Assembly: GCA_963847675.1 (NCBI GenBank)
Contig: CAWKAP010000004.1
Span: forward strand, 1-64,000
Length of the DNA stretch: 64,000 nucleotides
Source of the DNA: JADJWR01 sp963847675
Lineage (GTDB): Bacteria; Pseudomonadota; Gammaproteobacteria; Burkholderiales; Burkholderiaceae_F
Direction: 5' to 3'
Made by a program: the position numbers and the translations under genes. The notes under the pieces were generated by a model, which was given only the letters and a program-made list of their open reading frames with translations, ran no database searches and had not been told where the DNA came from. Each line of letters starts with the position of its first letter. The stretch's first letter is position 1. Shown piece by piece: positions 8,701 through 18,693 of the stretch.

Positions 8701-11454
8701 ATGCTTTTTTCCCACTATCTTCGCGCCGCGCTCGCGCCCCGCTCGGTGGCCCTGGTCGGCGCGAGCAGGCGCAGCGGTGCGCTCGGCACCTATGTCCTCG
8801 ACAACCTCGTCGCCGGGGGATTCAAGGGCGAGATCTATCCGGTCAACCCGAAGTACAAGGAACTGGCCGGCCGGCGCTGCCATGCGCGCCTGACCGATCT
8901 GCCGCAGGCGCCGGACCTGGTCGTCGTGGCGACGCCGGCGCAGTTCGTGCCCGACCTGATCGACGACTGCGCCGCCTGCGGTGCGCGCGCTGCGCTGGTG
9001 CTGTCGTCCGGATTCGCGGAGGCCGGCGCGGCCGGCCGCCAGTTGCACGAGGAGGCGCTGGTGCGGGCACGTGCCCACGGCATTCGCCTGCTGGGACCGA
9101 ACTGCCTCGGCATCATGCGGCCGGAGATCGGGCTGAATGCCACCTATGCGCGGGCGCCGGCGCGTCCCGGCTCGGTGGCGCTCGTGTCTCAGTCGTCGGC
9201 GGTCGTGGCCGCCCTGCTCGACTTTGCCGGCCCGGCCGGCTTCGGCTTCTCGTCGGTGATCTCGACCGGAGCCGGCACCGACGTCGAGTTTTCCGAGGTG
9301 CTCGACTTTCTCGCGCTCGACGGCGCCACGCGCAGCATCATTCTCTACGTCGAGGGCGTGCAGGATGCCCGCACCTTCCTGTCGAGCGTGCGCGCGGCAG
9401 CCAGCGTCAAGCCGGTGGTCGTGCTGAAAGTCGGACGCCACCTGGCCGGCTCGAAGGCGGCAATGAGCCACAGCGGCGCGCTGGTCGGCGACGATACGGT
9501 GTTCGATGCCGCACTGCGTCGTGCCGGCGCGATCCGCGTGCGCGCCTACTTCGACATGTTGTCGGCCGCCGAGGCGCTCGCCGAGGGCCGGCTTCCGCGG
9601 CCGGATCCGGGCAACCGGCTGGCGATCATCACCAACGGCGACGGCCCCGGGGTGCTGGCCGCCGATGCCGTGGCCGACAGCGAGGTGGTGCTGGCCGGCC
9701 TTTCCGCCGAGACGATGGCCGGCCTCGACAAGGTGCTGCTGCCGAACAGGTCGCGCGGCAATCCGGTGGACGTGACGCGCGAGGCCGACGCCGAGCGCTA
9801 CGCGAAGACCTTCGAACTGGTGCTGGCCGACCCGGGCAACGACGGCGTGCTGGTGCTGTTCACGCCGACCATCGCGCTCGGCGCGGAGGAGACGGCACGC
9901 GCGCTGCTGCCGCTCGCGCTGGCGACCGACAAGCCGGTGATCACGGCCTGGCTGGGCGGCGAGGACGCTCGTCTCGGCCGCGCGATCTTCGATGGTGCCG
10001 GCCAGCCGACGGCGAGCAGCCCCGAGCGCGGCGTCGAGGCATTTTCGTACGTTTCGCGGTTCGTTCGCGGACGGCAGATGCGCCTGCAGGTGCCGCCGCC
10101 GCAGGTGGCCGACTTCGAGACCGAGGCGCAGGAAGCGCGGCGGATCATCGAACGTGCTTCCGGTGCCGGGCGCGCAGCGCTCGACGAGCGGGAGTCGAAG
10201 GCTCTGCTGGCCGCGTTCGGGATCGACACGGCGCGCACTCGGCTGGCCGCCACGGCCGAAGAGGCGGTGGCGCTGGCCGAGGAGATCGGCTACCCGGTGG
10301 CGCTGAAGGTCTCGGCCACCGGCGTGATGCACAAGAGCGATATCGGCGGCGTGATTCTCTCGGTGATGAACGCAAGCGAGGTGGCGCACGGTTTCGGCGC
10401 GATCCGCGCCCGCTGCGCCGAGCGCGCTCCGAGCGCGAAGTTTCACGGCGTGCTGGTCCAGCAGATGATCGTGCGGCCCAACGGTCGCGAGCTGCTGGTC
10501 GGGCTGGCGCACGACCCCACCTTCGGGCCGGTGATCAGCTTCGGCACGGGCGGCATCGCGGTCGAGGTGCTGCGCGATGCGGCGGTCGCGCTGCCGCCGC
10601 TGAACCGCTTCCTCGCCCGCGACCTGATCTCGCGCACCCGCGCGGCGAAGATGCTGGAGGACTTCAGCGGCAAGCCGGCGGTGGACATCGAGGTGCTGAT
10701 CGACGTCCTGCTCAAGGTCTCCGATCTCGCCTGCGAACTGCCGTGCGTGCAGGAACTCGACATCAACCCACTGCTCGTCGACGAGCGCGGCGCGGTGGCC
10801 CTCGATGCGCGGGTGGTGCTCGGCGACGGCCCGCTCGCCCCCGACGCGACCTACTCGCACCTGGCGATCCACCCGTACCCGAAGGCGCTCGCGCGCACGC
10901 ACCGGCTGCGCGGCGACGAGACCGTGCTGCTGCGGCCGATCCGGCCGGAGGACGCGCAGGCCGAGCGCCGCTTCGTCTCGCGCCTGTCGCCGCAGACGAT
11001 GTACAACCGCTTCCACGTGCCGCTGCGCGAACTGACCACCGAGCGGCTGGTGCGCTTCACGCAGATCGACTACGACCGCGAGATCGCGTTCGTAGCCATC
11101 GACGCGACCGGAGAGCAGGAGGAAATCCGCGGCGTGGCCCGCTACACGCGCATGCCCGACGGCTTCAGCTGCGAGTTCGGCATCGTGATCGAGGACTCGT
11201 GGCAGGCGCGCGGGCTCGGCCACGCGCTGATGACCGCGCTCGAGGAGACCGCGCGCAGCCGCGGCCTGACCGAGATCATCGGCTACGTGCTGAAGGACAA
11301 CGACAGCATGGGCAAACTGATGCGCGGCCGCGGCTACGTCGCCGTGAGCTCGCCCGACGACGAGGGCGTGCGTCGCTACGTGAAGCGGCTGCTCGGCGGC
11401 GCGGTGGCCGGCGCGGTACGTGCGCTGCGCGTCCAGGCGACCGAACGCGCCTGA
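8701..11454 (+). CDS. Pat/YfiQ-type protein lysine acetyltransferase (NDP-forming acyl-CoA synthetase-like plus GNAT)
   Basis: A 917-residue intact protein. Residues about 1-450 resemble the ADP-forming acetyl-CoA synthetase alpha subunit (CoA-binding Rossmann SVALVGASRRSGALG; the phospho-His loop region reads MSHSGALVGDD). Residues about 480-700 are the ATP-grasp-like beta part (GYPVALKVSATGVMHKSD). Residues about 735-890 are a GNAT domain (EDSWQARGLGHALM acetyl-CoA loop). This is the layout of PatZ/Pat, which acetylates and inactivates acetyl-CoA synthetase and other enzymes. The ATG at 8701 starts the conserved CoA-binding region. An FNR-like site upstream suggests redox control. Confidence 0.92.
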   Translation: MLFSHYLRAALAPRSVALVGASRRSGALGTYVLDNLVAGGFKGEIYPVNPKYKELAGRRCHARLTDLPQAPDLVVVATPAQFVPDLIDDCAACGARAALVLSSGFAEAGAAGRQLHEEALVRARAHGIRLLGPNCLGIMRPEIGLNATYARAPARPGSVALVSQSSAVVAALLDFAGPAGFGFSSVISTGAGTDVEFSEVLDFLALDGATRSIILYVEGVQDARTFLSSVRAAASVKPVVVLKVGRHLAGSKAAMSHSGALVGDDTVFDAALRRAGAIRVRAYFDMLSAAEALAEGRLPRPDPGNRLAIITNGDGPGVLAADAVADSEVVLAGLSAETMAGLDKVLLPNRSRGNPVDVTREADAERYAKTFELVLADPGNDGVLVLFTPTIALGAEETARALLPLALATDKPVITAWLGGEDARLGRAIFDGAGQPTASSPERGVEAFSYVSRFVRGRQMRLQVPPPQVADFETEAQEARRIIERASGAGRAALDERESKALLAAFGIDTARTRLAATAEEAVALAEEIGYPVALKVSATGVMHKSDIGGVILSVMNASEVAHGFGAIRARCAERAPSAKFHGVLVQQMIVRPNGRELLVGLAHDPTFGPVISFGTGGIAVEVLRDAAVALPPLNRFLARDLISRTRAAKMLEDFSGKPAVDIEVLIDVLLKVSDLACELPCVQELDINPLLVDERGAVALDARVVLGDGPLAPDATYSHLAIHPYPKALARTHRLRGDETVLLRPIRPEDAQAERRFVSRLSPQTMYNRFHVPLRELTTERLVRFTQIDYDREIAFVAIDATGEQEEIRGVARYTRMPDGFSCEFGIVIEDSWQARGLGHALMTALEETARSRGLTEIIGYVLKDNDSMGKLMRGRGYVAVSSPDDEGVRRYVKRLLGGAVAGAVRALRVQATERA

Positions 11455-11548
11455 GCGAGCCGCCGGGCGGCCCGTCACGCTCGATACAATCGTCGCGCTC
11501 CGGATGAGGTGCCTCCCGTCCGGCATTCCAGACAGCCGCCGCTCTCCC

Positions 11549-12469
11549 ATGCCGTTCCGTTTCGCGCGACAGGCGTGCCTGTGGCTAGCCGCCGCGCTGG
11601 CGATTGCCTGGGCGTCGGTCGCTGGCGCGCAGGGCGACGGTCGCCCGTCGCGCGGGTTCGTGTGGGAGGCCACGCGCGGCACCGAGCGCGTGCTGTTGTT
11701 CGGCTCGATGCATGTCGGCCGGGCCGGCTCGGCGGCGGCATACGGCGCCGACCGCCCCGGCCTGCGCGATGCGCAGGTGATCGCCTTCGAGGCCAACGTG
11801 TTCGACGCGCAGGCCGCCCTGGCGGCCACGCAGCGCTGGGCGATGTACGCGGAAGGCAGCCCCGGTCTCGATGCGCATGTCGATGCCGCGCTGCTCGCGC
11901 GCATCGAGAAGCTCGCCGAGCGCGCCGGCGGCGGTGTGCCGCTGTGCTGCCGGATGAAGCCGTGGATGGTCGCCAACACGCTGATCACCCTGGAAGCGAT
12001 GCGTGCCGGCCTGAGTCCCGCCTATGGCAGCGAGGCGCAGCTCTACCTGTTCGCGATGTCGTCGGGCAGGCCGGTGGTCGAGATCGAGAGCATCGAGGAG
12101 CAGCTGCGCCTGTTCGACGATGCAACGCCAGGCGCGCAGGTCGACTATCTCCGCAACACGGTCGAGACGATCGAAAGCGGCACCAGCCGGGCCGAGATCG
12201 AACGACTGCTGCAGGCCTGGGAACGCGGCGATGCGGGCGCGATGGAGCGGCTGGTCGACGAAATGGCGCGCAGCGAACATGCGGCGCAGCGTTTCCTTGC
12301 CGAGCAGATCGTGCGCGGCCGCCATCCGAAGATGGTCGCCGCCATCGAGCGTTTCGCCCGCAGCGGCCGGCTGCACCTGGTGGTGATCGGCGCGCTGCAC
12401 TACTTCGGACCCGACGGGCTGCTGCAGATGCTCCGCGCCCGCGGCTACGCGCTGAAGCGGCTGCCGTGA
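11549..12469 (+). CDS. TraB/GumN family protein, exported
   Basis: A 306-residue protein with an N-terminal signal peptide (ACLWLAAALAIAWASVAGAQ) and the two GX2H signatures of the TraB/GumN/PrgY fold, LLFGSMHVG near residue 50 and VVIGALHYFGPDG near residue 285. The Tiki/TraB superfamily is predicted to be metal-dependent proteases, but the bacterial function is not established. Its stop overlaps the GTG of the following phosphoesterase, so the two are probably co-translated. Confidence 0.88.
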   Translation: MPFRFARQACLWLAAALAIAWASVAGAQGDGRPSRGFVWEATRGTERVLLFGSMHVGRAGSAAAYGADRPGLRDAQVIAFEANVFDAQAALAATQRWAMYAEGSPGLDAHVDAALLARIEKLAERAGGGVPLCCRMKPWMVANTLITLEAMRAGLSPAYGSEAQLYLFAMSSGRPVVEIESIEEQLRLFDDATPGAQVDYLRNTVETIESGTSRAEIERLLQAWERGDAGAMERLVDEMARSEHAAQRFLAEQIVRGRHPKMVAAIERFARSGRLHLVVIGALHYFGPDGLLQMLRARGYALKRLP

Positions 12470-13162
12470 GCGCGGCCTCGGCGCGCCTTGCGCACGGTGT
12501 CGAGTTCGCTTTCGGCGGCACGACGTGGCGGGCGCTGGCGCAGCGCGCCGCCTTCTGGCCGGCGCGGCGCTGGCTGGTCGTCGCCGACGCGCACTTCGGC
12601 AAGGCGGCCACCTTCCGCGCGCGCGGCGTGCCGGTGCCGCAGGGCACGACGCAGGCCAACCTCGCGCGGCTGGACGTGCTCATCGCGCAAACCCGGCCGC
12701 AGCGGCTGGTGTTTCTCGGCGACCTGCTGCATGCGCGCGAGGCGCACGGCGCGCGAAACGCTGCGGCAATTCGGGCACTGGCGCGGACAGCACGCCGGGC
12801 TGCCGGTGACGCTGGTGGAAGGCAACCATGACCGCCAGGCCGGTGTGCCGCCGGCGGCGCTGGGCATCGAGGTCGTTGACGAACCCTGGACGGTGGAGGG
12901 AATCGCCTTCTGCCACGTCCCGCAGCAGCTCGACGCCGTCCACGTCGTCGCCGGGCACCTCCATCCCTGCGTGCGCCTGCACGGAGCCAACGACACGCTG
13001 CGCCTGCCGTGCTTCTGGCAGCGTGACGGCCTGCTTACCCTGCCGGCGTTCGGCGAGTTCACCGGCGGTGCGTCGATCGAACGCGAAGCCGGCGACCGCG
13101 TGCTGGCGGTCGCCGACGGCCGGCTGATCGAGATTCCAGCGCCCGATCGGCGCGCGGCCTGA
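12466..13162 (+). CDS. Metallophosphoesterase, PdeM-like (ligase-associated DNA damage response type)
   Basis: A calcineurin-like phosphoesterase. Metal-binding motifs are VADAHFGKAATFR, FLGDLLHARE, EGNHDRQAG and AGHLHPC. The DAHFGKAATFRARGVPVP segment is characteristic of PdeM, described as part of a ligase/Lhr-helicase/exonuclease DNA-repair cluster. None of those partners is next to it here; its neighbour is the TraB/GumN gene, which it overlaps by four bases (GTG start at 12466). One extra base near 12760 shifts the frame by +1, and both halves are conserved. Confidence 0.8.
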
Positions 13163-13298
13163 GCGCCGGGACGCACGCGGCCGCGCGCCGTCGCGGCCCG
13201 CGGCGGTCGCCGAGGAGGCTTCGGGAACTGCACTCCGGCTGATGAGAATCAACGCGCGGCAGCAAAGCCGCGCCGCGCAGCCCGCAACCGATCGGCCG

Positions 13299-13312
13299 TT
13301 GACATGAGTCAC
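13299..13312. promoter_or_regulatory. FNR/FixK-like palindrome upstream of hoxF
   Basis: TTGACATGAGTCAC matches TTGAY-N4-RTCAA at all but the last base. Its centre is about 64 bp before the likely hoxF ATG. If it acted at -41.5, transcription would begin near 13347, leaving a short leader that includes the GGAG before the start codon. The only similar site found by eye precedes the acetyltransferase gene. Confidence 0.45.
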
Positions 13313-13368
13313 GGCCGCCCCGCCGCCGGCGATCAACATTGAAAAGCGTTCTCTCGGAGTACGAGCGG

Positions 13369-15279
13369 ATGCACGCGATGTCGAACGCCACGTCAGCCGA
13401 CAGGCAGCGCAGGCTCGATGCGATCCTCGAGCGTCATGGCCGGGCGCGTACCGAGCTGGTGCAGATCCTGCAGGAGGTGCAGGAGCCCGAAGGCTGGATC
13501 CGGCCGGAGGCGATCACTGCGATCGCCCGCGCGCTGGAGTTGCCCCGTGCGCGCGTCGAGGGTGTGGCCGGCTTCTACGGTTTCCTGCACCTTGCGCCCG
13601 GCGGCCGCTTCCGGTTGCGCTTCTCGGACAACATTACCGACCGCATGGCAGGCTCGGCGCCCCTGCTCGCGCGGCTGTGCCAGACGCTGTGGGTCGAGCG
13701 CGGCAGGCCTCCGAAGACGGGCTGGTGTCCGTGGACACGACGTCCTGCACGGGCATGTGCGACCAGGCGCCGGCGCTGCTCGTCAATGGCTGGGCGATCC
13801 CGCGGCTCGACGACGGCGCGCGTCGAACGGATTGCCGAACTGGTGCGCAGCCAGCAGCCGGTCGAACAGTGGCCGCGCGACCTGTTCCGGTCGAGGACAA
13901 CATCCGCCGCAAGGACATCCTGCTCGGCGCCGGTCTCGCGCCGGGCGAGGCGATCCGCGCCGCACTGGCGCGCGGCCACGGTGCGCCGAACGAGCATGCG
14001 TCGAACGAGCGCTCGTGGCGCGAGGCGATCGAGCTCGCGCCGCAGGGCCCGCGCGCCGTGCGCGAGGAAGATCAGGCTCGCCGGGCTGCGCGGCCGCGGC
14101 GGCGCGGGCTTCACCACCGGCCTCAAGTGGGACGCGTGCCGCGGCGGCGCCGGCGACGCCACGCTACGTGGTGTGCAACGCCGACGAAGGCGAGCCAGGC
14201 ACGTTCAAGGACCGCGTGCTGCTCAACGCGCATGCCGACCTGGTCTTCGACGGCATGACGGTCGCCGCCTATGCGGTCGGGGCGCGCCAGCGGCCTTCTG
14301 TACCTGCGCGGCGAGTACGAGTACCTGCTGGCGCCGCTGCAGGCCGTGCTCGCGCGCCGGCGCGGCGCGGGCCTGCTCGGGGCGGGCATCTGCGGACAGT
14401 CCGGCTTCGACTTCGACATCGCGATCCATCTCGGCGCCGGCGCCTACGTGTGCGGCGAGGAGTCGGCGCTGATCGAGTCGCTCGAGGGCAAGCGCGGCAT
14501 GCCGCGCAACCGGCCGCCGTACCCGGTGACGCAGCGGCTATCTGAAGCAGCCGACCGTCGTCAACAACGTCGAGACCTTCTGCGCGGCCGCGCTGATCGC
14601 GGTGCGCGGCGGCGAGTGGTACCGGGCGCATCGGCACGCCCGCTCGGCGGGCACGCAAGATCCTGTCGGTGTCCGGCGACTGCGCGCGGCCCGGCGTCTA
14701 CGAGTACCCGTTCGGCGTCGACCGTGCGCGAGGTGCTGGCCGACTGCGGCGCCGAGCGTCACGCAGGCGGTGCAGGTGAGCGGGCCTCCGGCATCTGCAT
14801 CGACGAGACCGAGTTCGACCGGCGCATCGCCTTCGAGGACCTGCCGACCGCGGGCGCGTTCATGGTCTTCGACGAGTCGCGCGACATGTTCGAGGTGGCG
14901 CGCAACTTCGTGCATTTCTTCGCGCACGAGAGCTGCGGCTTCTGCACGCCGTGCCGCGTCGGCACGACGCTGCTGCGCAAGCTGATGGACAAGCTCGCCG
15001 ACGGGAACGGCTCGCAGCACGACCTCGCCCAGATCGTGCGACTGAACCAGCTGCTGCAGGCGTGCCAGCCACTGCGGGCTCGGGCACACCGCGTGCAACC
15101 CGGTGCTCGACACGCTCAAGCGCTTCCGCCCGGCCTACGAGCGGCGGCTGCGTGTCGCTCGAGTTCGAGCCGGCGTTCGACCTCGACGGCGCGCTGGCGC
15201 GGGCGCGGGCGATGACCGGCCGCGACGACGCCGGGGCGCACCTGTCGGAGACTGAGGGCCGAGCCATGGAGCGAAATGA
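13369..15279 (+). CDS. hoxF: NAD-reducing hydrogenase, diaphorase subunit HoxF (many frame breaks)
   Basis: Diaphorase large subunit of the soluble NAD+-reducing [NiFe]-hydrogenase; it binds FMN, NAD(H) and Fe-S clusters. The N-terminal part is the NuoE/HoxE-like domain (VQEPEGWIRPEAI, VEGVAGFYGFLH). The NuoF-like core shows GLRGRGGAGFTTGLKW, VVCNADEGEPGTFKDR and GAYVCGEESALIESLEGKR. The C-terminal [4Fe-4S] site is SCGFCTPCRVGT with a later Cys in GHTACNP. The start is taken at ATG 13369, with GGAG nine bases upstream; ATG 13378 is the alternative. The frame changes at least ten times (near 13710, 13812, 13893, 14070, 14150, 14290, 14535, 14630, 14725 and later) with both +1 and -1 steps. Every conserved block survives, so consensus errors are more likely than decay. 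The end is set by the ATGA overlap with hoxU. Confidence 0.85.
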
Positions 15280-16030
15280 TCGACGCAACGCACACCTTCA
15301 TCCTCGACGGCGACGAGGTGCCCTTCGCGCCGGGGCAGACGGTGATGCAGGCCGCGCTCGCCGCCGGCCACTACATCCCGCACCTCTGCTACCACCCCGA
15401 GTTCAAGCCGCACGGCAGCTGCAAGGTGTGCACGGTGAAGGTCGAACGGGCACACGGTGGCCGCGTGCACGCTGCCGGCGCAGGCCGGCATGCAGGTCGA
15501 AAGCGCAGGCCGAGGAACTCGACGAGAAGCGGCGCACGCTGGTGCAGATGCTGTTCGTCGAGGGCAACCACTTCTGCCCGTCGTGCGAGAAGAGCGGCGA
15601 CTGCAAGCTGCAGGCGGTCGCCTACGACCTCGGCATGCTCGACGCCGCACTTCGACCACTTCTTCCCGGATCGGCCGGTCGACGCCTCGCACCCGGACAT
15701 CCTGCTCGACTTCAACCGCTGCATCCTGTGCGAACTGTGCGTGCGCGCCTCGGGCGAGGTCGACGGCAAGGACGTGTTCGCGCTCTCCGGCCGCGGCATC
15801 AGCAAGCACCTGATCGTCAACAGCCGAGAGCGGGCGGCTCGCCGACACCGACATCGCGCTCACCGACAAGGCGCGTCGACGTGTGCCCGGTCGGCGTGAT
15901 CCTGCGCAAGCGGGTCGGCTTCGCGCACGCCGATCGGCAGGCGCCGCTTCGACGCTCGAGCCGGTCAGCGCGCCAGGCGCTGCGCGATGCGCCGCGGCCG
16001 CCCGACCGCAAGCCGCGCGGAGCCGAATGA
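15276..16030 (+). CDS. hoxU: NAD-reducing hydrogenase, diaphorase small subunit HoxU (frameshifted)
   Basis: The Fe-S subunit pairing with HoxF. Visible cluster ligands are the N-terminal [2Fe-2S] Cys set (CYHPEFKPHGSCKVC), the NuoG-type His/Cys [4Fe-4S] motif (HFCPSCEKSGDC) and RCILCELCVRAS. The length (about 240 residues) fits the family. At least four indels fall near 15458, 15505, 15648 and 15832, after each of which conserved sequence resumes (CPVGVILRKRVGFAH near the end). The ATG at 15276 overlaps the presumed hoxF stop, and its own TGA overlaps the hoxY start. Confidence 0.87.
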
Positions 16031-16577
16031 TGACAACCCGCGCGCAAGCTGAAGGTGGCGACGACCTCGCTGGCCGGCTGCTTCGGCTGCCACATGTCGT
16101 TGCTCGACATCGACGAGCGGCTGTTCGCGCTGCTCGAACGGGTCGAGTTCGACCGCTCGCCGCTCACCGACATCAAGCACTGCGGCCCCTGCGACATCGG
16201 CCTCATCGAGGGCGGCATCTGCAACGCGGAGAACGTGCACGTGCTGCGCGAGTTCCGCGGCAACTGCAAGATCCTGGTCGCCGTCGGCGCCTGCGCCATC
16301 AACGGCGGCCTGCCGGCGCAGCGCAACCATCTCGACCTGGCGGCCTGCCTGCAGGAGGTCTACGCGACCGAGCCGAGCCTGGCGCGGCGGCCGCATACCG
16401 AACGATCCGGAGCTGCCGCTGCCGCTCGACAAGGTGCATCCGCTGCACGAGGTGGTGAAGATCGACTACTTCCTGCCCGGCTGTCCGCCGTCGGCCGATG
16501 CGATCTGGAAGTTCCTCACCGACCTGCTCGCCGGACGCACGCCGCACCTGGGTCACGGGCTGATCCACTACGACTGA
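16030..16577 (+). CDS. hoxY: NAD-reducing hydrogenase, small subunit HoxY (frameshifted)
   Basis: The small [NiFe]-hydrogenase subunit, which carries the proximal [4Fe-4S] cluster. Conserved pieces are CFGCHMSLLDIDERL, HCGPCDIGLIEGGICN, GACAINGGLPAQRN and FLPGCPPSADAIW. ATG at 16030 (or 16027) directly overlaps the hoxU stop. An extra base near 16046 and another near 16394 interrupt the frame. The reconstructed length of about 180 residues is normal for HoxY, which is shorter than periplasmic small subunits and has no Tat signal, as expected for a cytoplasmic enzyme. Confidence 0.87.
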
Positions 16578-16586
16578 GCGCGTCGC

Positions 16587-18078
16587 ATGAACAGCGGGCT
16601 CGAAACGGCTGCGACGCGCCTCGAGCATCTGCGCCGGGTCGCGATCGACCCGGTGTCGCGCGTCGAGGGCCACGGCAAGGTCACGATCCTGCTCGACGAG
16701 GACGACCGCGTGCAGCAGGTGCGGCTGCACATCGTCGAGTTCCGCGGCTTCGAGAAGTTCATCCAGGGCCGCCCGTACTGGGAGGTGCCGGTGATGGTGC
16801 AGCGGCTGTGCGGCATCTGCCCGGTGAGCCACCACCTCGCGGCGGCCAAGGCGATGGACATGATCGTCGGCGCGACGCGCCTGACGCCGACCGCGGAGAA
16901 GATCCGCCGCCTGATGCACTACGGGCAGATCCTGCAGTCGCACGCGCTGCACTTCTTCCACCTCGCCTCGCCCGACCTGCTGTTCGGCTTCGACTCGCGA
17001 GGCGGCACGGCGCAACATCGTCGGCGTCGCCGCCGAGCATCCGGAACTCGCGAAGAAGGGCGTGCTGCTGCGCAAGTTCGGCCAGGAGGTGATCCGCGTC
17101 ACCGCCGGCAAGCGCGTGCACGGCACCGGCGCGATCCCCGGCGGCGTGAACAAGGCGCTGACGCGCGAGGAGCGCGAATACCTGCTAGCGGACGTCGTAC
17201 CGCGTCGTCGCCTGGTCGCACGAGGCGGTCGCGCTGGTCAGGCGCCTGCACGAGTCGCAACCGGCGCTCTACAACAGCTTCGGCGCGTTCCGCTCGAACA
17301 TGCTGAGCCTCGTCGCGGCCGACGGCGCGCTCGACCTCTACGACGGCGGCCTGCGCGCGCGCGACGCCGACGGGCAGCATCCTCTTCGACCGCGGCAACT
17401 ACAACCGCTACTGGGAGCTGATCTTCGAGGAGGTGAAGCCGTGGTCGTACATGAAGTTCCCGTTCCTGCGCGCGCTCGGGCCGGAGGACGGCTGGTACAA
17501 GGTCGGCCCGCTGGCGCGGGTGCAGAACTGCGACCGCATCGACACGCCGCTGGCCGACGCCGCGCGGCGCGAGTTCGTCGATTTCGGCGGCGGGCGGCCG
17601 GTCCACGCGCCGCTTGCCTACCACTGGGCGCGGATGATCGAGATGCTGTTCGCCGCCGAGGTGATCAAGGATCTGCTGCACGACGACGACCTGCTGGGCG
17701 ACGACCTGGTGACGCAGGGCGAGCGCACCGAGCGCGGCGTGGGGGTGATCGAGGCGCCGCGCGGCACGCTGATCCACCACTACCGGGTCGACGCAGAACG
17801 ACCAGGTCACGCGCGCGAACCTGATCGTGTCCACCACGCACAACAACCAGGCGATGAACGAGGCGATCCGCCAGGTCGCGCGAAGCGCTACCTCGACGGG
17901 CGCAAGCTGACGGAAGGCGCTGCTCAACCACATCGAGGTCGCCATCCGCGCCTTCGATCCGTGCCTGTCGTGCGCGACGCATGCGCTCGGCCGGATGCCG
18001 CTGGCGGTCGAGCTCGTCGACGCCGGCGGCGCGACGATCGACAGGCTCGTCAAGGGCGGCGAGGCGGCCCGATGCTGA
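16587..18078 (+). CDS. hoxH: NAD-reducing hydrogenase, large subunit HoxH (frameshifted)
   Basis: The catalytic [NiFe] subunit. The two Cys pairs that hold the Ni-Fe site are present: RLCGICPVSHH near the N-terminus and DPCLSCATHALG near the C-terminus. The latter is followed by about 30 residues, matching the peptide that HoxW removes during maturation. Intact blocks include SRVEGHGKVTI, VHGTGAIPGGVNK and QNDQVTRANLIVST. Six single-base breaks are visible, near 16998, 17200, 17372, 17793, 17885 and 17925. Coding ends with a TGA at 18078, overlapping the hoxW start by seven bases. Confidence 0.88.
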
Positions 18079-18572
18079 GCCTGCAGCCCCCGCCGGGCAT
18101 GGCCCCGGTGCTGGTGCTCGCGATCGGCAATCCCAGCCGCGGCGACGACGCGCTCGGCCCGCTGGCGGCACAGCGGCTCGCCGTGCTCGGGCTTCCGGCC
18201 ATCGAGGTCCTGACCGATTTCCAGCTCCAGGTCGAGCACGCGCTCGACCTGCTCGGCCGCGAACTTGTGGTTTTCATCGACGCCGCGGTCAGCGGTGACG
18301 CGCCGTATGAACTGACGTCGATCGCGCCGGCAGCGGATTCAAGCCACAGCAGCCACAGCCTCTCGCCGGCCGCCGTGCTCGATGCCTGCATCCGGCTTAC
18401 GGGCAGCGATCCACCGCCGTCCCGCCTGCTTGCCATCCGCGGCTACGACTTCGAGCTCGGTGCGCCGCTCAGCGACGAAGCGGCCGCCAACCTCGACGCG
18501 GCACTGGCCGCCATCGTGACGGTGCTGCGCCGCCGGGGAAAGCGCGCGGGCCTGCAGGCAGCGCCGGCCTGA
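18072..18572 (+). CDS. hoxW: Hydrogenase maturation protease HoxW
   Basis: An intact 166-residue protein of the HyaD/HybD/HoxW endopeptidase family. It recognises nickel in the HoxH precursor and cleaves the C-terminal peptide so that the large subunit can fold and assemble. The N-terminal LVLAIGNPSRGDDALGPLAAQ motif is diagnostic (its Asp is a nickel ligand in the family), and VVFIDAAVSGDAPYEL follows. It overlaps hoxH and closes the operon. No hyp accessory genes follow, so these must lie elsewhere. Confidence 0.9.
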   Translation: MLSLQPPPGMAPVLVLAIGNPSRGDDALGPLAAQRLAVLGLPAIEVLTDFQLQVEHALDLLGRELVVFIDAAVSGDAPYELTSIAPAADSSHSSHSLSPAAVLDACIRLTGSDPPPSRLLAIRGYDFELGAPLSDEAAANLDAALAAIVTVLRRRGKRAGLQAAPA

Positions 18573-18693
18573 CACCGCAGCATCGAGCGCCGCGCCACGG
18601 GGCGGCTGTCATCCGCTACGCTCCCGGCGTTCTGGTGCGCAGGTTGCCGGAGCATCCCAGTCACGCCGCCGACCCTGCGCGAAGGTCTACATC

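Noticed and set aside
8587..11988. A 1133-codon open frame on the minus strand
   Set aside because: It is antisense to the intact Pat-type acetyltransferase and the TraB/GumN gene and has no recognisable domain; it is a GC-bias shadow.
13339..13371. TTG at 13339 as the hoxF start
   Set aside because: It would start inside the likely promoter spacer; ATG 13369 has a Shine-Dalgarno and fits the conserved N-terminus.
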